The notes under the pieces: generated by a model
What the model saw: the letters and a program-made list of their open reading frames with translations, nothing else
What the model was told of the DNA's origin: nothing
The model's database searches: none
Translations under genes and position numbers: made by a program
From: Cladopsammia gracilis
Lineage: Eukaryota; Cnidaria; Anthozoa; Scleractinia; Dendrophylliidae
DNA: 64,000 bases
Assembly (NCBI GenBank): GCA_022457155.1
Contig: JAJGOT010000193.1
Span: forward strand, 1,090,001 to 1,154,000
Direction: 5' to 3'
Shown here: positions 34,565-44,887 of the stretch, one piece after another
Layout of the letters: the number at the start of each line of letters is the position of its first letter
Numbering within the stretch: position 1 is the stretch's first letter

Positions 34565-37500
34565 TCGAGGTCGTGACGAACGGACCGAGCGCAGCAAGGT
34601 CCGTGCGCCATGACCGAGAGCCAAATATTTTCCAGTCCAGCCCGACCTAACTCAGTCAATAAGTATTTTATAATATGACTAGAAAGTACAAGAATAGTTG
34701 TGCAGTGCGAGGCCACTTGAACTCGAGCGGGGCCGGACGGCTTTTTCTGGACCGGCTCACGTCAACCTGTCCGGCCCCACTCATGTCACCTCGGAATTCT
34801 ATTTTCTGTAGGATTGCATCAGTGGGGCCGTAAGGTCATATTATAAAATCTAATATTACCCTCAGGCAACACAAACCTTGCAGGGACCCCCCCCCCCCCC
34901 TCCCCCCCCCCCCCATTTGCTTGATGTGACACTAAATTCTCAATTCAACTCTGGTTTATAATTGTCTTTTGACAATCTTTGCAAGTCAAAATAACTATTT
35001 CAAACTTCTATTGGCACTTAAGTTCTTGTGTTCGAAGGAGACTGTTTATTTAGAGGTATATTTCTAAGTCATACAATGCCATTTGATGATAAGAAATTTC
35101 ACTGAATTTTCAAGAGCTTCTAAAAACATTCGTATCTTTAATTTCAGTATGTAAACACCTGGTCCAAGAATTGCAAGATGAGCTTGAGAGGTCTGGCAAA
35201 TCAAACGAAATATTCAGAACAGGGCAGATATTCCAGGAGCAGCGTAAGGAAATAAACTACAGGAAATCGTAAGTGCTGTTGCCTGTGAACTTTCAACCAT
35301 ACAAATAAATAAAAATAAAATAAAAAGGTATTTCAGTGGAGTCCACAAAGTGGCTCTTACTTACACTGCTTCCGGATGAAATTGAAATTTGGAAAATGTT
35401 GGTTTTTGTGGAGGGAGAAAAACTGGAGTACCTTTTGAGCAAGGATGAGAACCAACAACAAACTCAATCCACATATCATTGGTGTTGCTTCCGGAAATCA
35501 GACCCGGGCCACATTGGTGGGAGACGAGTGTTCTCACCACTATACCCAGTGGCAGATCCAGGGGGAGGGTCGGGGGATCCGGAAACCCCCCCCCCCCCCC
35601 CACCACATCAGACCTGTGTCTCCCATGTGGTTCATAAAAATAATAGAATAAAATTGTTTTATACGTAGTTGTTTCACTTCCACCAATTGACTGATTGTCA
35701 AGTTTTTGACTTAACAAACACTTTTCGACTCTTAAGAATGCCGTAAATGGCATTTTAGAGGGTAAAAATGGAAAAAATTTCCGGGGGACATGCACCCGGA
35801 CCCCCCCCCCCCCTTTCAGAAATTCCTGGATCCGCGCCTGATACCATCCCTGCTACCCTGGTGATGATATCATGGACTACCATGTGAGTGACGATATCTT
35901 TGTTTGTATCACAAACAACCTCTGATTTGTTTCAGTGAGAGGTGATCTGTACTAGCTGGAAGAATAAAAAGAAAAATAATTATCAGAACTGTTTTAGCCA
36001 GAAAAATGTTAAATTACCATTATTATCACTGAAAAGAGAAGCAGAGACTGCAGCCAAAGACAGAACAACTTGGAGGAGGAAGATTGAATGGCCCTTTTCT
36101 CCATGAGGAGAGACAAGATAGATGACAATGTTTGCTACTGAAAAGTCCCTCCGGAGATTCTAAGTAATATTTTCCCTTCTAGAGGCATGTTCCCCAAACT
36201 TCCTAAGGGTCTCTTGTTGTTTAAGTATGTGGAATTAACAGGCCATTTCCAAGTTATCTTTAGTCTATCAAAACAGGGCCATTAGTGCAAAACTATTGAT
36301 ATAACAATGAGGTTTCTTTCACATGCAAATAAAACTTGTATTCATATGAATGATTTTGCACTTGGCCTTGTTTTGATAAAGATGCTTTAGATAACTCGGA
36401 AATGGCCCATTGTGCAGTGTCTACTCTGATCCAGACCTTTCATTCTTCTTTTAAATAGTGAAGTGCGACTAAATGAGGCCCTTGAGAATGCTTGCTCAAA
36501 TGTTTTGGACTACAAGGTGCACAAGGACAAAATCAAGGCATTACGATATGAGAAAAGTAAGTTACTTAGTTGTCACTATTAGATTTATACATTGAATAGT
36601 TCACATCTTTCTTTTCTGATAAGTAACCAGAATCTCAACTTACAACTGATTTGCAGGTTTCTTTTTTTTTACATTTATTGAATCAACAATGCTCACAACA
36701 CTACAACTTCTTACACTATTTACAATACATTAGATTTTTACAATACAATAGACTATGATACTAGCTAAGAATTGGTATTAACTTACAAAATAGTTTTTAA
36801 ATGTATGACAACATAGTACAAGCTGATTTGCAGTTTCTGTTTCTTGAGAGAAAAGTAATATCACACTTCACACAAGCCAACTGTGGCAATTGTAGCTTGT
36901 GTTAATAATCTTAAACCCTCAAATTAACTGTTTCTTTAAATCTTCAGAGGAAAGTGTAACATTTGACACTCTCAAAGGGCTCAAGAATCGTGGGGTGAAG
37001 GTAGAACTTGGATTTCCTTATGAGATGTGGGACAATCCTGATGCAGAAGTAACGCGACTGAAGAGCAGGGTACGTGTATAACTCCTTTATCAGTGTAAGG
37101 TTTCTTTTCCAGTGGTGGATCTACAGGAGGGGCCCTGCTCCCCCCTCCCCCACCCTGCCCCCCACCCTGCCCCCCACCCTGCTCCCCACCCCATCTTGCA
37201 AAAAAATTAAGGCTTAAAGAGCTGAAAAAAAATTCCAGTCTCTAAAAATTGCACTCCCCCCCCCCCCCCCCCAAAAAAAAAAAAAAAAAAAAAAACTAGT
37301 GTATAACCTCTAATACAATAAACGTTGGAACGTGGAAGCACTTGACAATAGGTACTAACTCTTTGTCCAACAGCTTCACGGTGTTGTTACTAGATAAGTA
37401 TAAATTCTCTGTAAAAAAAGAAGAGGCCCATTCTTTCAGCATACTCCCCTTGAAACTCCAAAGGCTGCTATTGCTGGCGCACCAATAAAATCGCTGGATC

Positions 37501-39712
37501 TAGTAATGGCACAGGATACCCACGTGTTGTCCGAGTGTTAAGGATAATCTCGTTTCAGCACGAGTGAAATCTGGATTCCAGATTATGGACTGTCCCCTCG
37601 CAATAACTTTACAGGACGATCTCAAGACACAAATGCCATGTAATATATTATTTTGTTTGCAGCATAACGTAGCTGATATGGAAAAGTAACTGGTAACTGT
37701 TATTCTGCTTTGACAGTGTGAGTTCATGGTGGAGACATATGAAGATGACTTGACCGAGTGGTACTGGCACCACCAGAAAGAAAACTTGACAAACTGGCTA
37801 TGTATCGAGAGAGTGCTGGATCCAGGGGAGGAGGGTAAGGATGGTGTCGCGCGCGTCATGACAAAATTTGACAGAAAATAATATTTTCGCTCGAAAACGC
37901 AAGTGACTGAATTTTCTGAAACTGAGATATTTAGCGAGAAATGGCTTCTTCGCGTTTTAATAAAAGAACTGTAGACTGTGTGACCCTCAACGTGGGCTGA
38001 AAAGCAAACAATGGTTGATTTTTCCATGAACAATTCTCTGAAACTGTATGTCAGAGTAGTTTTCAATTGAGTGTCGAAAGTAATTACACAATTGCTTTGG
38101 TTTTGCATTGCTACGCTTTGTGATTGGCTAAAAAATCTCGCGCCACTTTCTCGACCAATCAGAAGTAAAACCAAAACCAATCGTGACTTGCTCGCACGCG
38201 TTTTCCCGCGCTTGGCGCCGCCGACATGTAATTGCTTCGAGCTCTGATTGGTTCATTAGATTGCTTACGACTGCTGTGATTGGTCAGAGTAATTACTTTG
38301 GTTTTGGTTTTACGACACTCAATTGAAAAATGCTCTAGAGCGTTTTTCAATTGAGTGTCTTAAAGGCCCACCTTCACCCAAAACACGTTGCGGTCGTTTG
38401 TTTTTGTTTTAAAATGCTCCATTGTTCATACGCGTGATCTGATTGATTGCACGCATTCAAGCGTGAATTTCGTGTTACACGAAATTCAGCACATGCACAG
38501 AAAGTGATGACGGCGCGCAAAGCATTTTGGGGAAGGTGGGCCTTTAAGTCCAAAACCAAAGTGATCACTCTGACCAATCAGACAATCCAATGAACCAATC
38601 ACAACAGACACAGACAATCCAATGAACCAATCAGAACTCAAAGCAAATACATGTAGTCGGCGCCAAGCGCGGGAAATCGCGTGCGGTTTTGGTTTAACTT
38701 CTGATTGGTTAATAAAGTGGCGCGAAATTTTTTAGCCAATCACAAAGCGTAGCAATGCAAAACCGAAGCAATTGCGGTATTACTTTCTCTACTGAACTGA
38801 AAACCGCTCTATTTATACTCATCGCATTCTCACAGCTAACAGCAAGAGTAGAACTCTTAGGAGCTTGAATCAGCAATTTTCGTCTTATCAGAGGTTACTT
38901 GTAATTATATTGTAGAATGTTTTGACGAAACTGAGCCTGAAAAGAAGGACGAAGGGGGAGACAGTTTGGACAAGCAAGAAGAAAATGAATCGGGTAATGA
39001 AGGAAACAGAGCGGAAAACGAGATAAAGGAAACCGGCAAAACGGAAAAGACAACGAAGGGGAAAGCTTATAAAGAAAAGATAAAAAGTGGAAAGAAAGCT
39101 AAGAGCAAGGAGAAAACGAGAAGTCCGAACAAAGAAGATGATTCGGAAAAAATTCAACGTCTGATTAAACAACAGGCTAAAGAACAAGAGGAAGGACGAA
39201 GGAGCAGGAAAAAAGAATTTACCCGCGGAAGAATGGATGAGCGTAAGCGACATGAGCTGCAAATGAGACTCCGAGAAATCCACGATGTCGATCGACTCCG
39301 ACGGGAACTTCGGAAGATCCGAACGAGAGAAATGACCGAAGATGATTACACCGAGAGAGAACCGTGGGAGCACGACATGGACTCGAGCATTCCCGAAGAA
39401 GTCCAAAGAGACATGCGACGTCGTCGGTTTGAGCGAATGGAAGATCCCGAGGACCTGAGGCGGGAACTGCGAATGCGAATCATTGATCTCGACGACGACG
39501 ATGATGACGATGGTTATTTTCTCGGGGAGAATTCGTTCGCATTTCGAGAATTACGCCAGCGTTACATGATGGAGGCAGAGGAAATTCGCGATCCTACGGA
39601 GTTGAAGAAACGAATTGACGACCTCGATGCTTTGTCCGCCATATTTCACGGTGGACGCGATCACGGGCGGTTTCGAGACCGGTATAGACGTCGTCACAGA
39701 GATGAACTGTGA
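32707..39712 (+). CDS. CNPY4: Canopy-family ER protein (CNPY4/CNPY3-like), 6 exons, long charged C-terminus
   Basis: Exons are 32707-32809, 35148-35268, 36459-36556, 36948-37069, 37717-37834 and 38916-39712. All are GT-AG and phases close (1359 nt), giving 452 residues. Residues 1-22 are a signal peptide (MRMFVALVLFLAILFAVDAD). The saposin-like canopy core follows with its six cysteines: KCHVCKHL, LENACSNVLDY, RCEFMVETYEDDLTEWYWHH, NWLCIERVL and EECFDE. GVKVELGFPYEMWD is strongly canopy-like. Canopy proteins are ER chaperones for surface receptors; CNPY3 (PRAT4A) and CNPY4 assist Toll-like receptors. Exon 6 adds about 265 residues of very charged sequence, with imperfect repeats of the type D-x2-x-LRREL (near HDVDRLRREL, DPEDLRRELR and DPTELKKRI). 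The protein ends HRDEL, an ER-retrieval signal. Vertebrate canopies are about 250-280 residues, so the tail is unusual. An AATAAA at about 40836 may end the transcript. Confidence 0.92.
34510..34665. repeat. Foldback element in canopy intron 1
   Basis: CTTATTGACTGAGTGGGAGG is inverted near 34640-34660 (CCCGACCTAACTCAGTCAATAAG). GGAAAATATTTGGCTC pairs with GAGCCAAATATTTTCC, and the loop contains GGACCGAGCGCAGCAAGGTCC. Confidence 0.82.
35440..35550 (-). repeat. tRNA-derived SINE fragment in canopy intron 2
   Basis: On the minus strand TATAGTGGTGAGAACACTCG, then CACCAATGTGGCCCGGGTC, and TTGAGTTTGTTGTTGGTTCT further on, match the layout of a SINE common in marine invertebrates (A box, B box, then the body). 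Confidence 0.62.
35548..35845. mobile_element. C/G-run-bearing repeat with inverted ends
   Basis: GGCAGATCCAGGGGGAGGG at the left and CCTGGATCCGCGCCTG at the right are inverted. Two C-runs lie between. A fragment of a similar repeat is at 37110-37300. Confidence 0.6.
36241..36408. repeat. Foldback element in canopy intron 2
   Basis: GGCCATTTCCAAGTTATCT is inverted at AGATAACTCGGAAATGGCC. Inside, TCAAAACAGGGCCA and GTGCAAAA pair with TTTTGCACTTGGCCTTGTTTTGA. Confidence 0.82.
38057..38806. repeat. Long foldback in canopy intron 5, interrupted by a TTAA-flanked MITE
   Basis: The left arm (about 38057-38340) runs AATTGAGTGTCGAAAGTAAT through GCGCTTGGCGCC and CTGATTGGTTCATT. Its inverse occupies about 38548-38806 (AATGAACCAATCAGA, GGCGCCAAGCGCGGG, GCAATGCAAAACCGAAGCAA). 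Both arms carry several CCAAT motifs. Confidence 0.85.
38364..38543. mobile_element. 180-bp TTAA-flanked (piggyBac-type) MITE
   Basis: AGGCCCACCTTCACCCAAAA is inverted at the right end with one or two differences. TTAA sits at 38360-38363 and 38544-38547. It is inserted at the hinge of the larger foldback. Confidence 0.9.
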
Positions 39713-39811
39713 CGAGAGTGCTTATCTTTGTCAGCCCCAAAATAGATACGTGACACAGATCTATCATGCAGAAAAATATCGGAGGTGCATCATGCACAAT
39801 AGCCCCCAATG

Positions 39812-39878
39812 CAGATCTCGTTTTGGCTCGTCACGCACTCCTGCCCAACGAGTGCGTGACGAGCCAAAAGAAGATCTG
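39812..39878. repeat. Hairpin, 29-bp arms, 9-bp loop
   Basis: CAGATCTCGTTTTGGCTCGT with CACGCACTC is inverted after CTGCCCAAC, with about two mismatches. It lies just after the canopy stop codon, probably in the 3' UTR. Confidence 0.85.
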
Positions 39879-39925
39879 TGTGCTTTTGGCTACATGGACA
39901 TAAATGAGACGGAATTCCAAGTAAT

Positions 39926-40030
39926 GTTTACTACGTGAGCGGGAGTGTTATATCGGCCTATACAATCACGAGGTGCAGCCGAGTGAATGTGTAGTGCCGA
40001 TACAACACGGACGCAAATGTAGTAAACAAC
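39926..40030. repeat. Small foldback
   Basis: GTTTACTACGTGAGCGGGAG, then GTTATATCGG, pairs with CCGATACAACACGGACGCAAATGTAGTAAAC-type sequence at the right. The middle reads CGAGGTGCAGCCGAGTGAATG. Confidence 0.65.
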
Positions 40031-40049
40031 TTGTGAAATTCACATTCAC

Positions 40050-40093
40050 ATGTAAATTAGATACAACCACTAGTGGTTGTATCTAATTTACAT
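40050..40093. repeat. Perfect 44-bp palindrome without spacer
   Basis: ATGTAAATTAGATACAACCA, then CT, is followed directly by its exact reverse complement. Next to it GATACAACTCACCAGTGAGTTGTAT is another near-perfect palindrome (about 40098-40122). Confidence 0.95.
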
Positions 40094-40122
40094 ATCAGAT
40101 ACAACTCACCAGTGAGTTGTAT

Positions 40123-40440
40123 GGAATGCATTATTTTCCATCCGCCTAAACCACCTCGGGCACTTATTGAGAATTATATAACGTAATGTCAATAAATTTT
40201 TAAGCGTAAAAAAGAAAATCTAAAATCCCCACTCAGGATTGAACCTGTGACCTCAGATAGGCTTAGGCTTAATAGCCTACCGTACCACTGTACCACCTAG
40301 CTTCTCGGCTCGCTTAGTCCTAAATTTAACTATATAAACTGCTGACCCTAACCTCAAATGAAAGCTAACCAGTTAATCCGTTATATAAGTCTCAATAAAG
40401 TGTTCGAGGTGGTTTAGGCGGATGATATATAATGCTTTCC
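40123..40440. mobile_element. TIR element carrying a tRNA-like module, 9-bp target duplication
   Basis: The ends are inverted over about 50 bp (ATCCGCCTAAACCACCTCG, then CACTTTATTGAGA). GAGTTGTAT flanks exactly at 40114-40122 and 40441-40449. On the minus strand the interior (about 40305-40215) reads GCTAGGTGGTACAGTGGTAC, then GAGGTCACAGGTTCAATCC, an A-box/B-box pair like a tRNA or SINE head. Confidence 0.88.
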
Positions 40441-40449
40441 GAGTTGTAT

Positions 40450-40974
40450 CTGGATTACAGGGTAACCATGTGATTGGAATGGCTCATTTCTATTTGTTAG
40501 TACCCTTATCATGAATTAGTAATGAATTTTGCAAGTTAAAACAGCATGCATGGCCGTTGTAGGTGGGAAAGAGAGGGGAGATCCCGTCCCTTTTTTCCTC
40601 CTGCCACAGGCAATTAAAAATTGGATAAGACTTCCCCCCCTCCCCCACCCCCTCATCTTAAAACCTGTGAGGATTGCTTGCGTGTCTATCTGGGGCTCAC
40701 GAGGATATGACATTTGTTACATTTACATGGAGCAAAATAGTAGAAGAGCAAAGTCGCATCTTTAGTCATAGACTGCCAATGCTGGAAAGAAAGTTAAACA
40801 AACAAACCAAGCTGTATTCATTTTTGTAATTTTCCAATAAAGTAGTGTTGAAGTTTATTTGTTGCGGTCTCGTTGGACATTGCACGATCGTAATAATTAT
40901 CTTACAGCATGTTGATCCGGATACCTGTTCAAACAAATAGCCCGTTAGTCCTCACAAGGGCGGGCCATTTGCAG
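40450..40974. other. Probable end of the canopy 3' UTR, then no gene
   Basis: AATAAA at about 40836 is the only good plus-strand polyadenylation signal between 39712 and 40900. A C-rich/T-rich tract (40587-40655) interrupts. No ORF has support. Confidence 0.35.
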
Positions 40975-41765
40975 AAGGCCTTGGACACGACGTTAAAACG
41001 TACTAAAATCTGATGACCAACGTTGCACTTTTAAATGTGCGCGCGCACGATGCAAAACTTGTCCTTTCATTTACAACGCGGACAAAATATCGGGATCCAA
41101 ACGTCGTTTCACATGCACCTTCGCAAATGTTAATGTTATCTACTGCATAACATGTGATTTATGCAAAAATATATACATTGAGAAACCAGAGAGAAGATTA
41201 GGGGGCCGTTTCCGTAAACATCAACGACACCTTGAAATAAATGACAAAGACGCATCTAAACCAGTCACTCCATACTTCAACCTCCCCAATCATTCTGAAC
41301 AACACATGGCGATCTGCAGCCATTCCTTACATCAGGGCAACACGGAAAGCCGTAAAATTTATCCTACCTCTCAAATAGGATGATCCTAGCGCTAGGGCCA
41401 AATGCAACCGTTCGCATGTAAACTGAAAGCAGAAAACATGTTGCGCTCGGATGATCCTACTGCTAGGATGATCCAAACACTAGGATCATCCCCTTGTAAA
41501 TAAAAATCAACGAAAAGCTTTTATTCGACTAATTTATTCATCTTTTTTAAGTTCCCATGTTTCCACCAATTGGCGAAGCTCCACCATTTGATATATATGA
41601 TAAACCACATACACCCCACAATTCCTTAATTCGTTCTGAGGAAGGGCAAGCTTTCCGAAAACGTCAGCTTTTTATTTTATCTTTTTACCTTTTAACGACT
41701 CATTTGATAAAACTAAGTTGTCTACTTTCTCAAAATCTCATCTCACCCTTCTTTATGTATAAACA
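40975..41765 (+). mobile_element. Penelope-like element, 3' part with GIY-YIG endonuclease
   Basis: The translation from about 41040 reads RCKTCPFI, then TCTFANVNVIYCITCDLCKN and IYIEKPERRLGGRFRKHQR, then KDASKPVTPYFNLPNHSEQH and LHQGNTESRK. That is the CCHH-bearing GIY-YIG region of a Penelope-like element, decayed (IYIE for the usual YIG). The 3' tail from about 41550 (CCCATGTTTCCACCAATTGG and following) belongs to the same element. A MITE at 41378-41493 interrupts it. Confidence 0.78.
41378..41493. mobile_element. 116-bp MITE inside the Penelope-like fragment
   Basis: AGGATGATCCTAGCGCTAGG at the left is inverted at AACACTAGGATCATCCCC. A further GGATGATCCTACTGCTAGGA lies inside. Confidence 0.72.
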
Positions 41766-42435
41766 TGTGCAGGCAACTTGATATGACAAAATGAACCACT
41801 TCGTAGAAGGAATAGGCCACTTCCAAAAATACCATAATACTCTTTAACGAGCGGGAGTTTGGGTGGTACTTGATGTAAGCCTGATTTTTCCAATTTCTTT
41901 TGTTTTCATGCAGCACGAACTTCAACTTCTTGGCAATTTGCATACGGTGCACATTTGTATACGAACACACAATGCTTCATCCTTGCGTTCCTACATGTAC
42001 TATGAATGCCATTGTGCCATTCTAACAAAGGAGACTTAAATAATTACACCCCGGTGAGGCTGAACTTGCACATAAAAGATTATTATGGTATTTTTCGAAG
42101 TGACAGAATGGCATCAATATACCAATATTGATGTTTTAAAATATAACTCGATATTTTATCACATTCGGACTAGCCTACAAATGAAAACAAATATTATGGC
42201 AGTAATAAACGCATTTTATGCAACAACCCGCGAAATCATTTATAAAGAAGCCATATTTTATTTTAATGCTCGACGGCTAATAGAAAAGATGTTCATAATT
42301 CTAGCCGCTTGCTGCTTTTTTTAAAACAATCGAATAATGTAAAGACATTAACGTTCCACTGTAAACTTATGGACGGTTCCTTTGCGACCATCATGTTTAA
42401 AAACGGACAGAATTACGCCCATATTAAAAATCCCA
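41766..42435. other. No gene seen
   Basis: AT-rich sequence. It probably includes the 3' UTR of the receptor gene to its right (minus strand). Confidence 0.35.
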
Positions 42436-43386
42436 TCAGTGCCGTATAAAACGTTGCAATATTTTGTATAGTGACATTAAAATCGCTCGCCGAATTTCTC
42501 GCAATCGATAACAATAAATAAATGGATTCAGTGAAGAATTAATATTAACAATTGTTAGTGCGAAGTTTACCGCAATCCAACTGCTTTTCGTGTAGCCATG
42601 AAATTTCCAAAAACCCAGACTGACCGAGTAGGGTAGATAACACACGAGAAGAACGCAATAAATTACGAACATGTTAAAAGCGTTCTTTCTCCGCTGTGCC
42701 AACCTTTGATCATTACTACCAGTTATCTCGGTTCTTAGCATTTGTCTTCTGTGATAACGAATTATTTGATAAATCTTGATATAAGCCACGGAAGAAATCA
42801 GAAGGCAAATAAATATTCCAATGGCGAAGAAGTACGATCTGGATCTTGGCGCGAACCACACCCAAATGAATGGTGACATTCCACTAACAAGCCATAAAGA
42901 TATCAGAAAGATCTGCACTCTCTTTACTGTAACAACATCATCGTATCTCAAGTGAAGGCAAAGAGCGATATACCGCTCGACACTTATAGTTACAACGGTA
43001 CCAAACGAAACACAAGTCAAGGCAGCCCCGAAAATGCTCACTGCGACGGAAGTCACACATGTTACTGAGAGGACTGCTCCATTTTTAGCGAAGGAGAGTA
43101 GAAATGCGATGTAGAATGGTTGAACAACTAAACCTACGCCCACATCCGACAGCGCTAGTCCGATCAGCAACATGTTCGCTGGAGTACGAAGCCTGTATGA
43201 TCGCCATATTGAAATGATGACAAGACTGTTGGTCAACGTTGCAATGAAACAGAAGGGCACGTTTAGAATCGCGTTAATAATAAACGCCGTTTTAAAGGGT
43301 TCGTTTCCGACTGTTTTTGAGTATTGATAGCTGCTGAATCGCTCACAGAATTGCGCATTCTGTGTTGTGTATGTGGAGGTATTCAT
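42436..43386 (-). CDS. Rhodopsin-class (class A) G-protein-coupled receptor, single exon
   Basis: This is a 316-residue seven-helix receptor of the plasma membrane. TM1 is at about 36-65 and TM2 contains LLIGLALSDVGVGL (the LAxxD motif). TM3 ends in the G-protein-contact motif VERYIAL (ERY). TM4 has LWLVSGMSPF, and TM5 has IFICLLISSVAYI. TM6 has VIYCVLLVCYLPY (CYLP in place of CWxP), and TM7 has NPFIYCYR (NPxxY). A short basic helix-8 region ends the protein. The N-terminus is short, with an NTS glycosylation site at residues 2-4, and lacks a signal peptide. The pattern resembles the adenosine/melanocortin-like receptors expanded in anthozoans; the ligand is unknown. It is clearly paralogous to the receptors at 48337 and 58009 but lies outside the duplicated units. 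Confidence 0.92.
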   Translation of the reverse strand: MNTSTYTTQNAQFCERFSSYQYSKTVGNEPFKTAFIINAILNVPFCFIATLTNSLVIISIWRSYRLRTPANMLLIGLALSDVGVGLVVQPFYIAFLLSFAKNGAVLSVTCVTSVAVSIFGAALTCVSFGTVVTISVERYIALCLHLRYDDVVTVKRVQIFLISLWLVSGMSPFIWVWFAPRSRSYFFAIGIFICLLISSVAYIKIYQIIRYHRRQMLRTEITGSNDQRLAQRRKNAFNMFVIYCVLLVCYLPYSVSLGFWKFHGYTKSSWIAVNFALTIVNINSSLNPFIYCYRLREIRRAILMSLYKILQRFIRH

Positions 43387-43940
43387 CGCAAATCCATCAA
43401 CATGAAAGCTCTCGCTGCCTGGCGTACCTTTTTCTCAAACTCATTTTAATGAGTTTGAAAATGTCAAATTAATTATTAAAATAATTCATCATGTTTCACT
43501 AAACAAAGCCGAAATCATTAGCGTGACAGGTGGTTTGGAAACTCGATCTTAATTAGCATACATTTTGGCGATTTTATTCCTTCATCACCTCTGTATTTAA
43601 TGATCAGTTTGAGACGCTATAAGAGTATCTCATTCATACACCTCGTGGCCTGCTCGCAGACGTCTCCCTAGTTCCTTTGCTTCACACGTGAATCACCATA
43701 GTTGCGTGTTTCCACAGTTGTTTTAGTTTTCCCAAATTATATTGGTGATGATGATGACGTGGCCTTTTGTAATGGTCGATGCCATTTCTTTATAGTTTAT
43801 GCCTGAATTGGGATGAAAGTAGGCTAAGCGATTATTAGACCTAAGCTATAGATTCGCGATTAGGTTAGATCTAGGGATAGGGTTAGGGTTATAGATGTAT
43901 CATTAAGAAAAGCACCTTTCATATTTAAATTTTTCTAGAC
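43387..43940. other. Upstream region of the 42.4-kb receptor; no gene
   Basis: Mixed AT-rich sequence. A short GGTTAGGGTTA run near 43876 is too brief to be a telomere-like array. Confidence 0.4.
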
Positions 43941-44005
43941 CAGTGGTCCAGTGGTGAAGGAGGGATGTTAGCATGTACAGGTTCCGGGTTCGATTCTAGG
44001 TAATT
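43941..44005 (+). repeat. tRNA-like SINE head
   Basis: GACCAGTGGTCCAGTGGTGA is A-box-like, and CCGGGTTCGATTCTAGG contains a near-perfect B box. There is no cloverleaf acceptor stem, so it is not a functional tRNA. Confidence 0.6.
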
Positions 44006-44200
44006 TATTGCATTTTCTTTTTTCGATAGAAAAAATAATTCGAAAATGGCATCGCTTGTTTACAAAAGGGAAATTTTACCACAATTGCCGGTGATCTCGC
44101 AATCTGATTGGTCGATGCGGGTGATAAATGAGAGTGCAGACAACGGTGCTGACGCTAGCATCACGCAATTTCTAAATATTGTGGTAAAAAAAAAAAAACA

Positions 44201-44377
44201 GATTTCCACCGGTTTTGCGTGGTGTGGACTCTTATTTACCACGATTTACGTCATCACATGGTCAAAATTTGTTGCTGACCGGCACTCGGCTGCGCCTCGT
44301 GAGTCCACAACATTTTGACCATGTGATGACGTAAATCGTGGTAAATAAGAGTCCACACCACGGAAAACCGGTGGAAA
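44201..44377. mobile_element. Foldback MITE, arms of about 75 bp
   Basis: TTTCCACCGGTTTT, GTGGTGTGGACTC and TTTACCACGATTTACGTCAT are exactly inverted at the right. The loop contains CACTCGGCTGCGCCTCGTGAG. A partial copy lies at 13155-13289. Confidence 0.92.
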
Positions 44378-44389
44378 TTTGCTAAATTG

Positions 44390-44690
44390 CGACTCCGATA
44401 TGAAAATGATAGGGGTGCTTGTCGTACCTTTCAGGAGTCAAAATTTGTAGATTGGTGCCAGTTAGGTTGCTAAAATTTAAAATGACCACGGTTAGGGAAT
44501 TGAGCCGAAAAAAATATGGCAGAACATGTCTTGTGTTGTTTGAAATTGGTACCTCTTAGAGGTAAATATATATTGGAGCCACGCCTATCAAACGATATTC
44601 TGGTACCTTTAAGGCGTTTTGCGAAAATGTCCGAAGAGTACCCCCGTCATTTATGGGAGTTCTCCCCGGGGGGGTGAGGCAAAGGCAAAG
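44390..44690. repeat. Dispersed repeat shared with 30880-31345
   Basis: It shares CTCCGATATGAAAATGAT, CATGTCTTGTGTTGT, GAAATTGGTACCTC and GCCTATCAAACGATATTCTGG in order, and ends in a CCCCGGGGGGG run. Confidence 0.75.
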
Positions 44691-44730
44691 GAAATAGTAG
44701 ACGAGTAGACGTCGGCCCGTAGGCTACACA

Positions 44731-44832
44731 CCTCGAAGTTGGTGAAAAATAACTCGGCTGTGCCTCGTTTATTCAACCCACTTCTCGGTGTTTGGATATC
44801 CTGAGGAATTACTCTTCCTCTTGTTTGATATC
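44731..44832. mobile_element. MITE family 'TATATCAAAC', copy C (partial)
   Basis: ACTCGGCTGTGCCTCG, AACCCACTTCTCGGTGTTTG and CTTGTTTGATAT match the right half of the family. The left arm is reduced to CCTCGAAGTTGGT. Confidence 0.75.
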
Positions 44833-44887
44833 AGTACAAAAAATATTTTAATCCGGTGATGACTGTGGTCGATCACATGCGAAAATT

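Noticed and set aside
37500..38180. 226-codon minus-strand ORF
   Set aside because: Antisense to canopy exon 5 and crossing the foldback in intron 5; no domain seen.
38888..39406. 172-codon minus-strand ORF rich in Phe/Leu
   Set aside because: Antisense shadow of the Lys/Glu-rich canopy exon 6.
43866..43890. GGTTAGGGTTA telomere-like sequence
   Set aside because: Only about two degenerate units; chance occurrence likely.
43941..44005. Functional tRNA gene
   Set aside because: A and B boxes are present but no closed acceptor or anticodon stem; SINE-like instead.
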